Origin: Catenaria anguillulae PL171
Taxonomy: Eukaryota; Blastocladiomycota; Blastocladiomycetes; Blastocladiales; Catenariaceae
NCBI GenBank assembly: GCA_002102555.1
Contig: MCFL01000364.1
Coordinates: 1-20,929, forward strand
Direction of reading: 5' to 3'
Length of the DNA stretch: 20,929 bases
A program made the translations under genes and the position numbers. Positions 9,045 through 20,500 of the stretch are shown here, in pieces (within the stretch, counting starts at the first letter, position 1; each line of letters opens with the position of its first letter). The notes under the pieces were generated by a model. The model was not told the origin of the DNA. It saw only the letters and a list, made by a program, of their open reading frames with translations, and did no database searches.

Positions 9045-9097
9045 TCCCACGGCATTTCGATAAAAAATGAACTTGAATCTTGGCAAAGCGGCACTCA

Positions 9098-9103
9098 TAT
9101 AAT
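9098..9103 (+). promoter_or_regulatory. TATA-like box (TATAAT) on the plus strand
   Basis: TATAAT lies 28 nt before an ATG at 9126, which would put that ATG at or before the transcription start. It may drive a transcript whose real start codon is further downstream, for example at 9500. Confidence 0.35.
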
Positions 9104-9125
9104 AGCTCTGCTCCTTTCCCCAACA

Positions 9126-9497
9126 ATGCGACGCAAAACCTCGAGCTACTCTCTCAAACCGACTGATACAGCATACAGCTCCAAGCGCAAACCGGCCTCA
9201 ACCCTCACGTCGTTTCCTACCCAGTTTGACTGCACTCACACAACTCCAAGTCACAAGGCACGCCCATTCAATACCCTCCCTACTTCGCGACACTTGACCA
9301 CCAATACTGCCCGGCGTCCAATTCGCATCTTCCACCGCTCATCATCCAACCGCATCTCCTGCCGCGTTTCCTATACCTGCCATTCTCCAACTCGTGCACG
9401 CTTTGCTCTCCTTCTCACCAACAAAATACCGTCACCTGAAACCACCTACTTCCGCTGTGATAAGTCTCTGGAAACACGGACCTCACAGTCTTGCTAA
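9126..9497 (+). CDS. Doubtful ORF or pyrimidine-rich 5' leader, 123 aa
   Basis: The frame is open for 123 codons but its product is a low-information Ser/Thr/Arg/Pro mix. The DNA is C/T-rich, and the ATG sits only 28 nt after the TATA-like box. A 5' untranslated leader is at least as likely as a coding sequence. Confidence 0.15.
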   Translation: MRRKTSSYSLKPTDTAYSSKRKPASTLTSFPTQFDCTHTTPSHKARPFNTLPTSRHLTTNTARRPIRIFHRSSSNRISCRVSYTCHSPTRARFALLLTNKIPSPETTYFRCDKSLETRTSQSC

Positions 9498-9499
9498 AG

Positions 9500-9667
9500 A
9501 TGTCTGGCAGTCCGGAGCCTCCCAAGGAATGGGCATTGACGGGGTTACATTGCAGTAGGACCAAGACTCCCTCAGGTCTTGCGTCTTTGCTCGCTGACTA
9601 TGCACGGTTCCCGAGAACGGAACGTTCGCACATTGACATCATTTTGGCACGGAAGGGTCGGGAATAG
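9500..9667 (+). CDS. Possible short ORF, 55 aa
   Basis: ATG at 9500 opens a 55-codon frame ending in TAG. The N-terminus MSGSPEPPKEW and the later stretch SGLASLLADYARF look protein-like. It could be a small gene, a first exon, or chance. No family is recognised. Confidence 0.2.
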   Translation: MSGSPEPPKEWALTGLHCSRTKTPSGLASLLADYARFPRTERSHIDIILARKGRE

Positions 9668-10077
9668 AAGGGTGCTTTTTGTCATCGAGAGCTGATGTGG
9701 GGCGTGTGGCAACGATATGAGATGGTGCGCCAATTGGGGAGGTGGGATTGCAGTTGTGGTTGCGGATGGGTGGTCGGTGGGTCATGGGCATTGGATTTCT
9801 GGTCATTACGTCGGGCTGAGCACCTCGCTCCTGCCGTGTTTTTGGACATTTTCATAGGACCATCTTTTACCAGCGGATCCAAACTTTTTATTGTTGTGAG
9901 AGTCGAGCCTGTAGAATCCATCACGTGCCCACGGGTATGCTGCTCTTACTTATTCATAGCCTTAGTTGGTTACCAGTCCCTGATTATATCCACATTTCTC
10001 CATTCGATAAGTAGCTATCCTCTCTCGACGCATAGTGCAACAAGATTGAGCGAGGCCACTGCAGGTCGTCGGCTGTG
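9668..10077. other. No gene recognised
   Basis: Both-strand ORFs here have unremarkable, low-information products. The right part is presumably the promoter of the gene starting at 10183. Confidence 0.35.
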
Positions 10078-10083
10078 TATAAG
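10078..10083 (+). promoter_or_regulatory. TATA-like box (TATAAG) of the Arg/Ser-rich gene
   Basis: TATAAG lies 105 nt before the ATG at 10183, the same spacing as other genes here. This favours 10183 over the in-frame ATG at 10075, which lies upstream of the box. Confidence 0.5.
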
Positions 10084-10182
10084 TATCTTGACCAGGTAAG
10101 TATTAATACATTCTTTCCTCGCTGGTCGCAAGCCTTGTTGCGTTTTCGTTCCCTCTTGATTGTCCTCACATCGCATCTCCTA

Positions 10183-10759
10183 ATGGCAATACACCCCCAC
10201 CACAGCTTCCCAACGGCCAATGGCCCTCCTCCTCCAACCAACCACAGCAGCGGCAGCGCCGCGCGTGTCGTCGCGGAACCCACGTCCACCTCGCCTGCTG
10301 CTGAGTCTGCGCCGGCGTCTCCGACATCGCCCTCGCCCACCCGCCACCGTTCAAAGTCGCCGCGTCCGCGGGCAGCAAAGGGCAAAATCCAAAGTCAAGT
10401 CGTCCATCCGCGGCCGCTCGTCGCGTTCCCGCTCGCCGCCTGTCATTTCGGAAAAAAAGTCCTTGTCGCCAAATCGAGGTGCTGGAGGAGAGCTAGAATG
10501 GTCGAGGAGACTGAGAAAACGCTTCAAGGTCGGCGTTTATCCGAACAAGTGTACAGACTTGGAGCTATGGCAACAAGCATCACCAAGTTGTTCATCTGGC
10601 ATGGTAGCGTGCTGTCGTCAGGGGGATCGCTTGATAAAAACGCCGCATCGAATATCAACAACCATGACGCTTGCAGATGGGGCACAAGTAAACCCTGGCA
10701 CCTCCAAGCAGAGATCAAGGAGTTTGGGCTCAAGTGAAATCTCCGTGAAGTGGCGATAG
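10183..10759 (+). CDS. Arg/Ser-rich hypothetical protein with one apparent frame slip
   Basis: The start at 10183 follows the TATA box. The N-terminus is Pro/Ser/Ala-rich and leads into RHRSKSPRPRAAKG. At the AAAA run 10384-10387 the sensible frame changes: the new frame continues in the same style with KSSIRGRSSRSRSPP and SLSPNRG, so one extra A in the read, or a genuine frameshift, is likely. The combined composition resembles RS-rich nuclear or splicing-associated proteins, but no RNA-recognition motif is seen, so no function is assigned. Past about 10510 both frames remain open to stops at 10737 and 10759 and neither is convincing, so the C-terminus or a following intron is unresolved. 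Confidence 0.42.
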
Positions 10760-11208
10760 AGATAACATGAGTCGAAGGCGGGGTTTCACCTCGATAGTAG
10801 GTTGGGGCGCCGTCTCAAGTCAGGATTTTTGTCAAGCTTCATGTTCGCATGACTGGATCCTGCGGCTTTGTCTGTCACATACGTATGCCGTTGTGTTGTG
10901 TACTACAGTGTGCCCTGTTCTGGTGGGATGATGGGCTTTTGATGTTGCACTCGGGCTGATCGGAGGGCCGACCATAAGTATTTTCATTACCTACCATCTC
11001 GAGCTCGCGATCGAGTACATATGTATATCGCCGCGAATGCTTTGAAGGCTTTTGCACTGTCGATGCGACGCCGACTGAAGGAAATCCATGTATCAGGTCT
11101 CTTTTGCCCCAACTCTCTTGATTTCAACTCGCAGCGACCCGACTCGACCCAGCACACCGTGACGGCCCGGCCCCAGCACCTCCGTTCACTTTCAGTGTCT
11201 ATCCCATC
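10760..11208. other. Upstream region of the ABC transporter gene
   Basis: No gene is recognised. A TATATC element at about 11024 lies 185 nt before the transporter start codon. This is longer than the spacing seen for other genes, so it is only a weak TATA candidate. Confidence 0.35.
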
Positions 11209-14200
11209 ATGGACGATCCCCTCCACGCTCAGCTTTTCGTGCTTGACCCAAGCAATCACTTGTGGGCTCTCCAGCATTCCAATGAGGCAGACACTCTCCG
11301 CTCAAGACATGGCAATCGCACTTTGCCTTCCCCGCCGCCGCCTCCCTCGCAACCGGCCGCCGACATAACTGTCCCAATCGGACCACCCGCTTTCCGCCGC
11401 TGGTGCTCCCTTCGTGGCGGCCTTGGACCGCTCAAAGAGCCGCCAGCGCTCCCAAGCGCGCCAGGCAACCGGACGAACGCAGCAGGCATTATTGATCCAC
11501 TGAATGTGACACCGTGCTTTCAAGTGGCTGTCGTCAACAATGTCCCATTCCTGTTTCTCGCGATCGCCGCCACCTGGCGCCTACTTCACTTGGCTCGGCG
11601 CAGTCGGGCCGCCAGAAGGCAACAACAAGTGCAAGATCCGCGATTGACGGCACCACTCACGTCCACGTCCATGACACATCTTTCATCCAAGCTGGTTCGC
11701 CGCGATTTGTGACCATGACGTGCCAATTATTTACATGATGCCAATGAGGCTGACCAAAAATCCTTGCACAGATCGCAGTCACTGGTTTGGCGGTCGTCGA
11801 GTACCTGTCGCACTTGATTGAAACAACGGCTCCTGAATCGTCGGTCGATTTGACTTTTGCCGTTTTCCACACTATCCTGCTGGTGCGCAACTTACTCTTT
11901 GCTCCTGGCTTCCTGACAAGTCGCTCATTGGTCCATTTACTCTGTAGGCTGTTGCATTTGCGCTCACTTGCCTGGACCATACACGCTCGCGCCGCTCTTC
12001 TGATGTAATGCTCATCACATGGTTCCTGTACACGTTGGCATCCGCCCTCGGCATTTACACATCGCTCATTCACCCCGTTGTCGACGATGGCGATGAGAGC
12101 ACTGTGGTAGTATCCACGCTGGCGTTGCGCATCGCATCGGCGTCATTCGCTTTGCTCGCCTTTCTCCTCGAGCTCGCACCAAAACACTATGCACCAATCA
12201 ACCCAGCCGCCGCCGTCGCATCGTCTGCTCTTGCACAAGCAAGCGAAACTACCCCGCTTCTCTCATCCACGGGCAACGCCTACTCGACCGTCCCAGATGC
12301 GGTCGATGCTGACCTGGACACTACCTGGGACTCGCTGGAAGCCCCCGAAACCACAGCCAACATCTTCTCACGCCTCACCTTCTGGTGGCTGACGCCGCTG
12401 CTTTGGCGCGCGCGCCGCTCACAACTCTCTGCAGCCATGCTCTGGAACGTGCCCGCTACTGAAACCACCGACGTGTGGTATACCAAGTTCAAGCACATTT
12501 GGCAGCGCGAGACGCACAACAACAACGAACTCACCGACACATCATCCCGCCTGCTCATGCGCGTGTGCATCCTGACGTTTGGCCCGTACTTTGCGCTCGG
12601 CGCCGTGCTCAAGTTGGCCCAGGATACGCTCCAGTTTATGCAACCGCAGCTGTTGCGCAGGTTGATCAATTACCAGTCGCAGGGCGAGGGTGTCTTGATT
12701 GCGTGTGGAATGCTTGTGGCTGCTCTGACGCAGTCGCTCTTGATCAACCAGTACTTTCAGCTGTGCATGGTGGTCGGGCAGCGGATTCGGGCAGCAATGT
12801 CGGCGGCCATTTATCACAAGGCGCTCAGATTGTCGCTGGCCGCACGCGGATCGCATTCGTCGGGTCAGCTTGCGAGCTACCTCACGGTCGACGTGCAAAA
12901 GCTCTCGGACTTGTGCACATACCTGCACATCATGTGGTCGGGCCCGTTCCAAATCGCGCTCGCCCTCTACTTTTTGTTCCAACAACTTGGACCCGCTGTG
13001 CTTGCCGGACTGGCCGTCATGCTGCTCATGCTGCCTGTGAATGCGGCGTTTGCAAAGCGGCAGCAGCGCGTGCAAAAGGACCAGATGCGGTGCCGTGACC
13101 AGCGCCTGCGCCTCATGGACGAGTTCTTGTCAGGGATTCGTGTCGTTAAGTTGTATGCGTGGGAGCTTTACTTTTTGAATCGGATCGATCATTGCCGCCA
13201 GCGCGAGCTGAGAAACTTGAAGAAGAATGCGTACTTGTCGGCGGCCAGCGGGTTTACGTGGATGTGTACGCCGTTCATGGTGGCGCTGGCGTCGTTTGCC
13301 GTGTACAGTACGTTGTCGTCTTATCTTTCATCATCAGGGAGTATCTTGTAACCAATGTCGTTTGCTTGTGACAGCGCTGATTCAGGGCCAAGTATTGACA
13401 CCTGAAAATACCTTTGTTTCCCTCGCTCTGGTGCTTTGCGCTTCTGTCTTGTTCTCTCTCGGCCGACCGTGCTTGACGAAATCTAACCGTGGCCTGTCGA
13501 TCGCTTAGTTCAACCTCCTCCAATTCCCAATCGCCATGTTCCCGAACGTTTTCTCGTCCTGCGTCGAGGCTTCTGTGTCCCTGCGCCGCATCCACGCCTA
13601 CCTGACCATGCCCGAAGTCCACCCAGCGTATCTGCGTCGCTCAGCGACCGCCGGTCAGCCGGCACGCTCGACCTTGTCATCGGTTGCCATTCGCATCAAG
13701 GGCTCTTTTGCGTGGTCAAAGCCTCACACGTCGACGACGGATCAGCAGCACCCCTCGACAGCGACGACAGCGGCGGCGGCGTCTACAGCGGCCACATTGA
13801 AGGATCTAGATTTGACGTTCCTGAGCCGCGAGCTTGTTGCCGTGGTTGGCAAAGTCGGCAGTGGCAAGAGCAGCCTGTTGAGTGCCATCTTGGGCGAAAT
13901 GGAGGTTGTTGCGCCCGAGCAAGGTCGTGGCGAGATGCCGTTTGCTGAGGTGCATGGCAAGGTGGCGTATGTGGCGGATGATGCGTGGATTTTGAATGCC
14001 ACCATTCGCGAGAATGTGCGAATTTCTTTCTCGTGCATTGAGTGTTTGCCGCTCAACTCACTTGATCTTGCGTAACATTGACAGATCCTGTTTGGTTTGC
14101 CGATGGATCAAGCGTGGTATGAGCGCGTGCTCGCTGCAACCGCACTTGACGTGGACCTGCTCACGCTGCCCAATGGCGACAATTGCTTGGTCGGCGAGCA

Positions 14201-16818
14201 AGGCGTGGGCTTATCGGGCGGCCAGCAAAAGCGGCTGACGCTGGCGCGGGCCGTGTACTCGCGTCGCGACATCATTCTTTGGTTCGTCCAGACATTTTTT
14301 TTGTTTCTCGGCCATCGTTGACGTCTGACCAGGGTGTTTATTGTCATGTTCAAGCGATGACCCACTTTCGGCGCTTGACGTACATGTTGCCAAGCACGTA
14401 TTCCACCATTGCTTTAGCAAAACTGGTCTTCTCGCCAACAAGTGCCGCATTCTCGTGACCCATCAAGTTCACTTGCTCAAGGAATGCGATGTCATTGTCA
14501 ACTTCAAGGACGGCCAAGTTTCCGAAATGGGTAACTATCGCAAGATGGTCGACAACAAGGGCGACGTGTACCAGCTGCTCATGACGATCGGAGACACCGA
14601 GTCAGCCGATGAAGGTAAACAGGACGAGGGCGGCGTGCATCACAAGAAGGCCGCAAGCAGCTCGTCGTCGTCATCATCATCCTCGAGCCCATCGACTTCG
14701 CCAAGCATGTCGCGGGCGACACTTGCGGCCATGATCAAGCCGTCGTCACCGACAAAGGCCGGCAAAGACGTCAAGCACATGTCCATGATCAAGAACAGCA
14801 CAACTGCCTCCACCGGTGCCGTGACTTCAACTGGCGCCGCCACGCCACCTGCCGCGCCGATTGCCAACCAGCTGATTGAAGCCATTGCAACGGGATCCGT
14901 CAGCTGGCACGTCTACGCGCTCTACTTCCGCAGCTGCCAGTGGAAGTTTGTCTTTGCCTTTCTGCTTGCCACCATTACCACGCAGGCATTGCAAATCACA
15001 TCCAACGTGTGGCTCGAGTATGTTGTTGCACACAAGGTCGAGGCGGGCAGGTTCCTCTCCATTTACGCATTGATCTTCATGGCGTTTGCGCTCGCAAGCG
15101 TGACGGCCACGTTGACGGCATGGATCTTTTGCGGGATTCGTGCGGCACATGCGTTGCACGATACCATGCTGTCGAGATTGGCGGCGTTCCCAATGTCGTT
15201 CTTTGATGTGACGCCCAATGGCCGGGTGCTGGTATGCCTTTTTTTTCGAGCTTCGCTTTGCAGTGACCGACTCTCACAAACGCTCCTTTGCAACAGAACC
15301 GGTTCGGTAAAGACATCAACACCATTGACGAGTCTCTGCCAAGGGCCATGATGGCCGCCACCCGCACCGCTCTCGTCGTCGTTGGTGTAGTTGTCGTCAT
15401 CTCATCCTTCCAGCCCTTGTTTCTGCTCGCCATCCTTCCGCTCGGACTCGCATACAAGGCCATTCAAGCACTCTACCTGCCTGCTTCTCGCGACATTAAG
15501 CGTATCGAATCCGTGTCACGCTCACCCATCCTGGCCCACTTTTCCGAAACCGTGTCTGGCGTCCACGTGGTGCGTGCATTTCAAGATCAAGACCGGTTTG
15601 TCCGTGAGTTCCATGCGCGCGTCGACTTTGCCCTCAAGTCGAGCTACTTGTCGCTGGCGTGCAATCGGTGGTTGGCAAGTCGTCTCGAGTGGTGTGGTGC
15701 AGGCATTGTATTTGCGACGGCGGTGCTCATGGTCAAGTCTGGCGTATCGGCATCTGTGGTGCGTATCATTTCGTCGTTGAAGTTATCAAAACTCTCACGT
15801 TTGCTCACCTACTGCTGGCCGTTAAATCTCATAGATTGGTCTCACGCTTTCGTACGCGCTGTCAGTGACGGGTAGTCTGACGTGGTCGGTCCGGCAATTC
15901 AGCGAGGTGGAAACCCAAGTCGTCTCTGTCGAGCGCATTGCCCAATACTGCGACCTGGAAACCGAAGCACCGGCCTTGCTCCCAACGCGCCCATCTGCCT
16001 TGTGGCCCGAGCGCGGCCAAATCGTGTTTGAAAACTACTCGACGCGTTACCGCCCTGGCCTCGACCTTGTCCTGGACAATGTATCGTTTGAGGTCAAACC
16101 GGGCGAGAAAATCGGCATTGTTGGTCGCACTGGCAGTGGAAAGTCGTCCCTTTTGCTCGCACTCTTCCGCGTCAACGAGCCTGTGACGGGACGCATTCGC
16201 ATTGACGGGATCGATACACGCCAGGTCGGGCTCTACGACTTGCGTTCGCGCATCACCATCATTCCGCAATCGCCACTCGTCTTTTCGGGCACCGTGCGGT
16301 CGGCACTCGACCCGCTCGGTCTGCACGACGATTTTGCGCTGTGGGAGGTGCTGGACGCTGTACAGCTCAAGTCACGCGTGATGCAATTGCCAGACAAATT
16401 GTCGCATGTGATTTCGCATGGCGGCACGTTTAGTATGGGCGAGCGGCAGTTGATTTGTTTGGGTCGGGCGTTGCTGCGACAAACGCAGATTTTGGTTTGT
16501 GACGAAGCCACTGCGCAAATCGACGGTACATACGCTATTTGCCTTGCCTAATTCGATCTCCATTTGATTTCAGCTGCTCACCCTGCTGCTCTTGTCACAA
16601 CAGTTGAAACCGACGCCATCATTCAACGCACCATCCGTGAGCGCTTTGCACATGCAACTGTGCTGACAATTGCGCATCGGATCCTCAGTGTGCTGGATTC
16701 CGATCGGGTTCTTGTGCTGGACTCTGGCCACGTCGTAGAATACGATTCGCCAAGTAATCTGTTGCAGAGGGAGGACTCGTATTTCCGCAAACTGGTAGAG
16801 GAGAGTGGGTTGCATTGA
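11209..16818 (+). CDS. ABCC-family (MRP/YCF1-like) full-length ABC transporter, about 1653 aa, 10 exons
   Basis: This ATP-driven exporter has the ABCC layout TMD0-TMD1-NBD1-TMD2-NBD2. The family pumps glutathione and other organic-anion conjugates across vacuolar or plasma membranes; substrate and membrane are inferred. Exons: 11209-11694, 11772-11882, 11948-13307, 13375-13430, 13509-14015, 14085-14281, 14355-15231, 15297-15758, 15835-16525 and 16604-16818, in frame throughout. The TMD0 start (DPLNVTPCF) fits the family. NBD1 has Walker [10 protein letters not shown] near residue 785, signature LSGGQQKR, and Walker [13 protein letters not shown], with Asp at the catalytic position as usual in ABCC. 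Its Q-loop reads VADDAW instead of VPQQAW. NBD2 has GRTGSGKSS near 1449, FSMGERQ, VCDEAT and the H-loop TIAHR. A Ser/Thr-rich linker with a poly-Ser run (about 14660-14710) follows NBD1. The first intron's donor (GTTCGC) is the least certain. It is close to ABCC1 in length and motifs. Confidence 0.95.
14660..14710 (+). repeat. Poly-Ser (TCN/AGC) coding repeat in the transporter linker
   Basis: A run of TCG, TCA and TCC codons encodes a serine tract of about ten or more residues in the cytosolic linker between NBD1 and TMD2. In ABCC proteins this linker is regulatory and often phosphorylated; that role is inferred here. Confidence 0.8.
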
Positions 16819-16903
16819 ATTGTTTTTATTCGATAACTGTTTGCAACTTCACTATGTGCAGTATTTCAATCACCTTTGTTGTTCGAGCTATCTTATATCC
16901 TAA

Positions 16904-17424
16904 AGCGTCCGCTTCTTGATCGTGTTGCATGGATTGAGCACTGCTGCAATCAACGCCTTGGGCAAGCACGGCCACCTCACTGTCGGCCGCTGCAAATGCA
17001 ACTCGAGCTTCGGCCTAACCGGACCAATGCATGCGATCGACGTGGCCATCACTGTCATGTCCATTTCGCATCCGGCCGCACATGAGTACCTTGGTCGCCT
17101 CAGTCCGTCTGGAAGGCCGCCTCAACTATACTCGCAACTCTTGTCCAGTTCGCAAGTGGAAGTGCACCCGAGGAGGACCATCGTGCTGGATACGTCGCGC
17201 ATGTTGGGTTGGTACATAGCGTATGCCGAGAAAACGCGTCACGCAAATTCGAGATCCCCAACTTTTTGAGTTGGGCATATCAATATGATCGTTGCCACCA
17301 GCTGCTGCCATCACCATCACCATCACCACTGGCGTGCACGATAGAGCATCTCGCACTGGCAAGTCGGGAGTTGCTGCAACTTCGGGCGCGCAAGCATTCC
17401 TCCACCTCTGCAATGAAACAATGA
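16904..17424 (+). CDS. Coding-like segment, possible small gene between transporter and acyltransferase
   Basis: I do not recognise the product. From 16904 the frame shows strong G/C third-position preference (AAINALGKHGHLTVGRCKC, then MHAIDVAITVMS) and stays open to TGA at 17269. The first in-frame ATG is 17026, and no good start lies further upstream. A donor GTACAT at 17212 and an acceptor CACCAG ending at 17301 would make a 90-nt intron. They would lead towards a second coding-like stretch (ACTIEHLALASRELLQL) ending in TGA at 17424, but the phases do not agree, so this join is uncertain. A CAT/CAC repeat lies at 17311-17329. It may be a real small gene, a decayed one, or one with a sequence error. 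Confidence 0.33.
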
Positions 17425-17517
17425 ATGAATGATCCGGCCGCTGCGCATTTATCTATTTGCTCCAACACTCTATCCCTACAACCTTGAAAACCTCATCGCC
17501 CCCGACATCTGTCCGTC

Positions 17518-20500
17518 ATGGGCCCGCCAAACTCCCAGTCACCACCGCCGTCAGCATCGAACGGTCATTCGACTGTATCCCCAGCCATGCTTGCTGCCCC
17601 TCCCAGCTCGTCCGGATCCGGCACTGGGTCACGCCTGCCGCCCACATCAGCAGCCATGAAGCCCAAAGCCGTTTCGCCAAACCTCGTTGTCATTCCAAAA
17701 GTGTCCACAAAGCCATCGCACCGCAAATTCAAGCACAAGGAAAATTCAAGCAAGAAGAATACCCAAACCCCCGCCTCTTTGCCATCATCGCGTCCGGAAA
17801 CCACCGACGACGATGGCGAAACTGTCGACGAGCTCTCGGACGCACCCGACGCTTCGGCGGCGGGAAATGCAACTGATTTGGCCAATCTTGCTGACTCAAA
17901 AGGCCTAGGCCGATTCCGCAACGATCCCTTCCGATTCATGATCCGGTTGTCGGCCGAAGGGTCGGCGTTTTGGTTTGGGTCGGGCGGGTGGCGCAAGTAC
18001 AATCATTACATTGGCGCAAAGATTTTGCATCCGGGGTATACGCAGGAGATTTTGAAGGCGGTTTATGCATCGCCACATGTGCAAGAGGTGCTGACCAAGA
18101 CGGTGGCGGACCAGGTGCGCGCGGGCAGGGAGAGGGATGTGGTTGAACGGGAAGTGCGGCCAAGGTCAAGGCCTATGCCAGTACGTCCTTTCGCCTCGTG
18201 TTTGACATCTTTGGCATGAGCACATGCTATTTTTTTCGGCGCTGACCATGACATCGTGTCATGCAGATGCACTTGTGGCGGATTTGAGCTCGAAAAACAC
18301 TCTGCGATTCATTGCTTTTGTCGTCAACAACCTGCTCGTGCGCATGTACCACCAAGGCATTACATCAAGGCGCAGAGTGGATACGCGTATGTTTATCCTG
18401 ACGGTAACCAACACGGCATCTTCTGACCACACATCGTACAACGTCCATTCATTCCTTTCCATGGATCCATGTAGCTTCGCAACGCCGCCAAAGCCGCTGA
18501 GGAAAAGGGCATCTCCCTGCTCTTCCTGCCGTGTCACAAATCCCACGTCGATTACCTCGTCATTTCTTACATTCTTTATCGGCTGGGGCATTGCTCTGCC
18601 TCACATTGCTGCCGGCCAAAATCTCAACATTCCCGTGATCGTTCTCTGTTGAAAAAGGGTGGCGCGTTCTTCATCCGCCGCTCATTTGGCAACGACCCAA
18701 TGTACTCGGCCGTCTTCAAGGCGTACTTGGAGACTTTGCTGATGCGCGGGCACAATGTCGAGGCGTTTATTGAAGGCGCGAGGTCGCGACAGGCAAGCTG
18801 TTGCCGCCCAAATTTGGCGTTTTGAAGGTGGTGCTGGAGGCGTGCGGCGGGGCAGAGTCAAGGATGTCTGATTGTGCCCATGTCGATCGGGTACGATAAG
18901 GTGATTGAAACTGGTATGCTTATCACGATACTCGATTGCAAGACGGGTCGCCTCGGCATATCCACGACTCACTTTCACTTTATTAGCGTCGTACGTATCC
19001 GAGCTGCTCGGCAGGCCCAAAGAGCCTGAATCCCTTGGACAACTCGTGTCTTCCACATCCATTTTGCAGCTCAAATTCGTCGTATCGACGTGCGCTTTGC
19101 CGAACCCTTTTCTCTGCGCACCTGGCTCGATGCGGAAACCACAGCCCGTACTGCCGGTACGGGCCCGCTCGCGGGTCCCGCAGCCGTTACCATGCCCCTG
19201 CTCTTGCGTGCCCTCGGCTACCGTGTGCTTTCTGAAATCAACTCTGTCGCCGTGGTCATGCCCAGTGCCCTCGTCGGCACCGTGATTCTTACGCTGCGCG
19301 GGCGCGGCGTTGGCCGCACGGACTTGATCAACAAGGTGGATTGGTTACGCCAGCAAATCATCAGCAAGGGCGGCAAAGTGGCCGAGTTTGGCGATCCAAC
19401 GCCCGTCATTGTGGATCGTGTGCTGGCCCTCCTGGGCGCCGATTTGATTGGCGAGCGGCGCGATCTGCTCGAGCCAGTGTACTTTGTCAAGAAACGCTTC
19501 GAGTTGAGCTTGTACCGAAACCAGTGCTTGCATCACTTTGTCAACGAGGCCATCATGTGTGCGTCCATCGAGGTTGCCATGCGCGAGATCAAGGTGCAAG
19601 TTGCAGGTGGTGGGCAAGGGCCATTTGCTGGATTCGTTGGCGCTGGTTCGCACTCTTGGTCGTCACCAGTGTCAGGTGCAAGTGCAACGTCAAAAGATGG
19701 CAACACGACAGGGATGGTCATGTTGGGACCGTGTCGTATCATCAACTCCTTCGTGGTTCGTTGCACTCACTTTTCGTGCATTGCAAAGAACGTCTCCGCA
19801 AAGGCTGACCCGCTCCCTTTTACTCTGTTACCTTAGATGTGACCTTCCTTTCGCAACTCTTCAAGCGAGAATTTGTGTACCCACATGGCGGCATTTTGGA
19901 AAACATGAACAAGACCATCAAGTCACTTGTTAGCAACACGGTCCTCGAGTCCATCAATCGAATTGCCCATCGCGAAAAGTTTGATTTCTACTGCTTCTTG
20001 TACGTGCTGCCCGTCTCCCTTGTACCAAGTGCACTGGCTTTTTCAAACTTGTTTGCCCCATGCAGGATTTGGCCCTTTGTTGAGACATACTGGCTTGCCG
20101 GTGTTGCCCTTCTTTTACTTGACGACACTCGATCATGGGAAGACGAGGCGGATCGGTATGACACCCAGGGCAACCCGATCCCGCCCGATTCCACTTCTCC
20201 ACATCATCGCAGCAAGGTGCCCGAGGACGATCCGATTGTTGCACCTCAGTCCCCGACTTGGTACTTGGATGCAACGTACACGAATCAAGTCCAAGAGCTG
20301 GCCAAGGTCTTGTACTATGAGGGCGAGCTCACATGTACGTCGCCATCTCGCCTCCTCTTGCCTGTGTACGCAGTTGACTTATGATGCTTTTTGTCGCCTT
20401 AGATTTTGAGAGTATCAACAAGGGCACGTTCCACCCCTTTGATTTCACATCCAGCTGCTTTTGCTGACACTTTTTTTTTTTTCTCTCATGTTGGGTGTCG

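Noticed and set aside
16437-16451. NBD2 signature FSMGERQ as an inactivating change
   Set aside because: Related ABCC proteins such as ABCC5 also carry FSVGERQ-type signatures, so Glu here is not abnormal.
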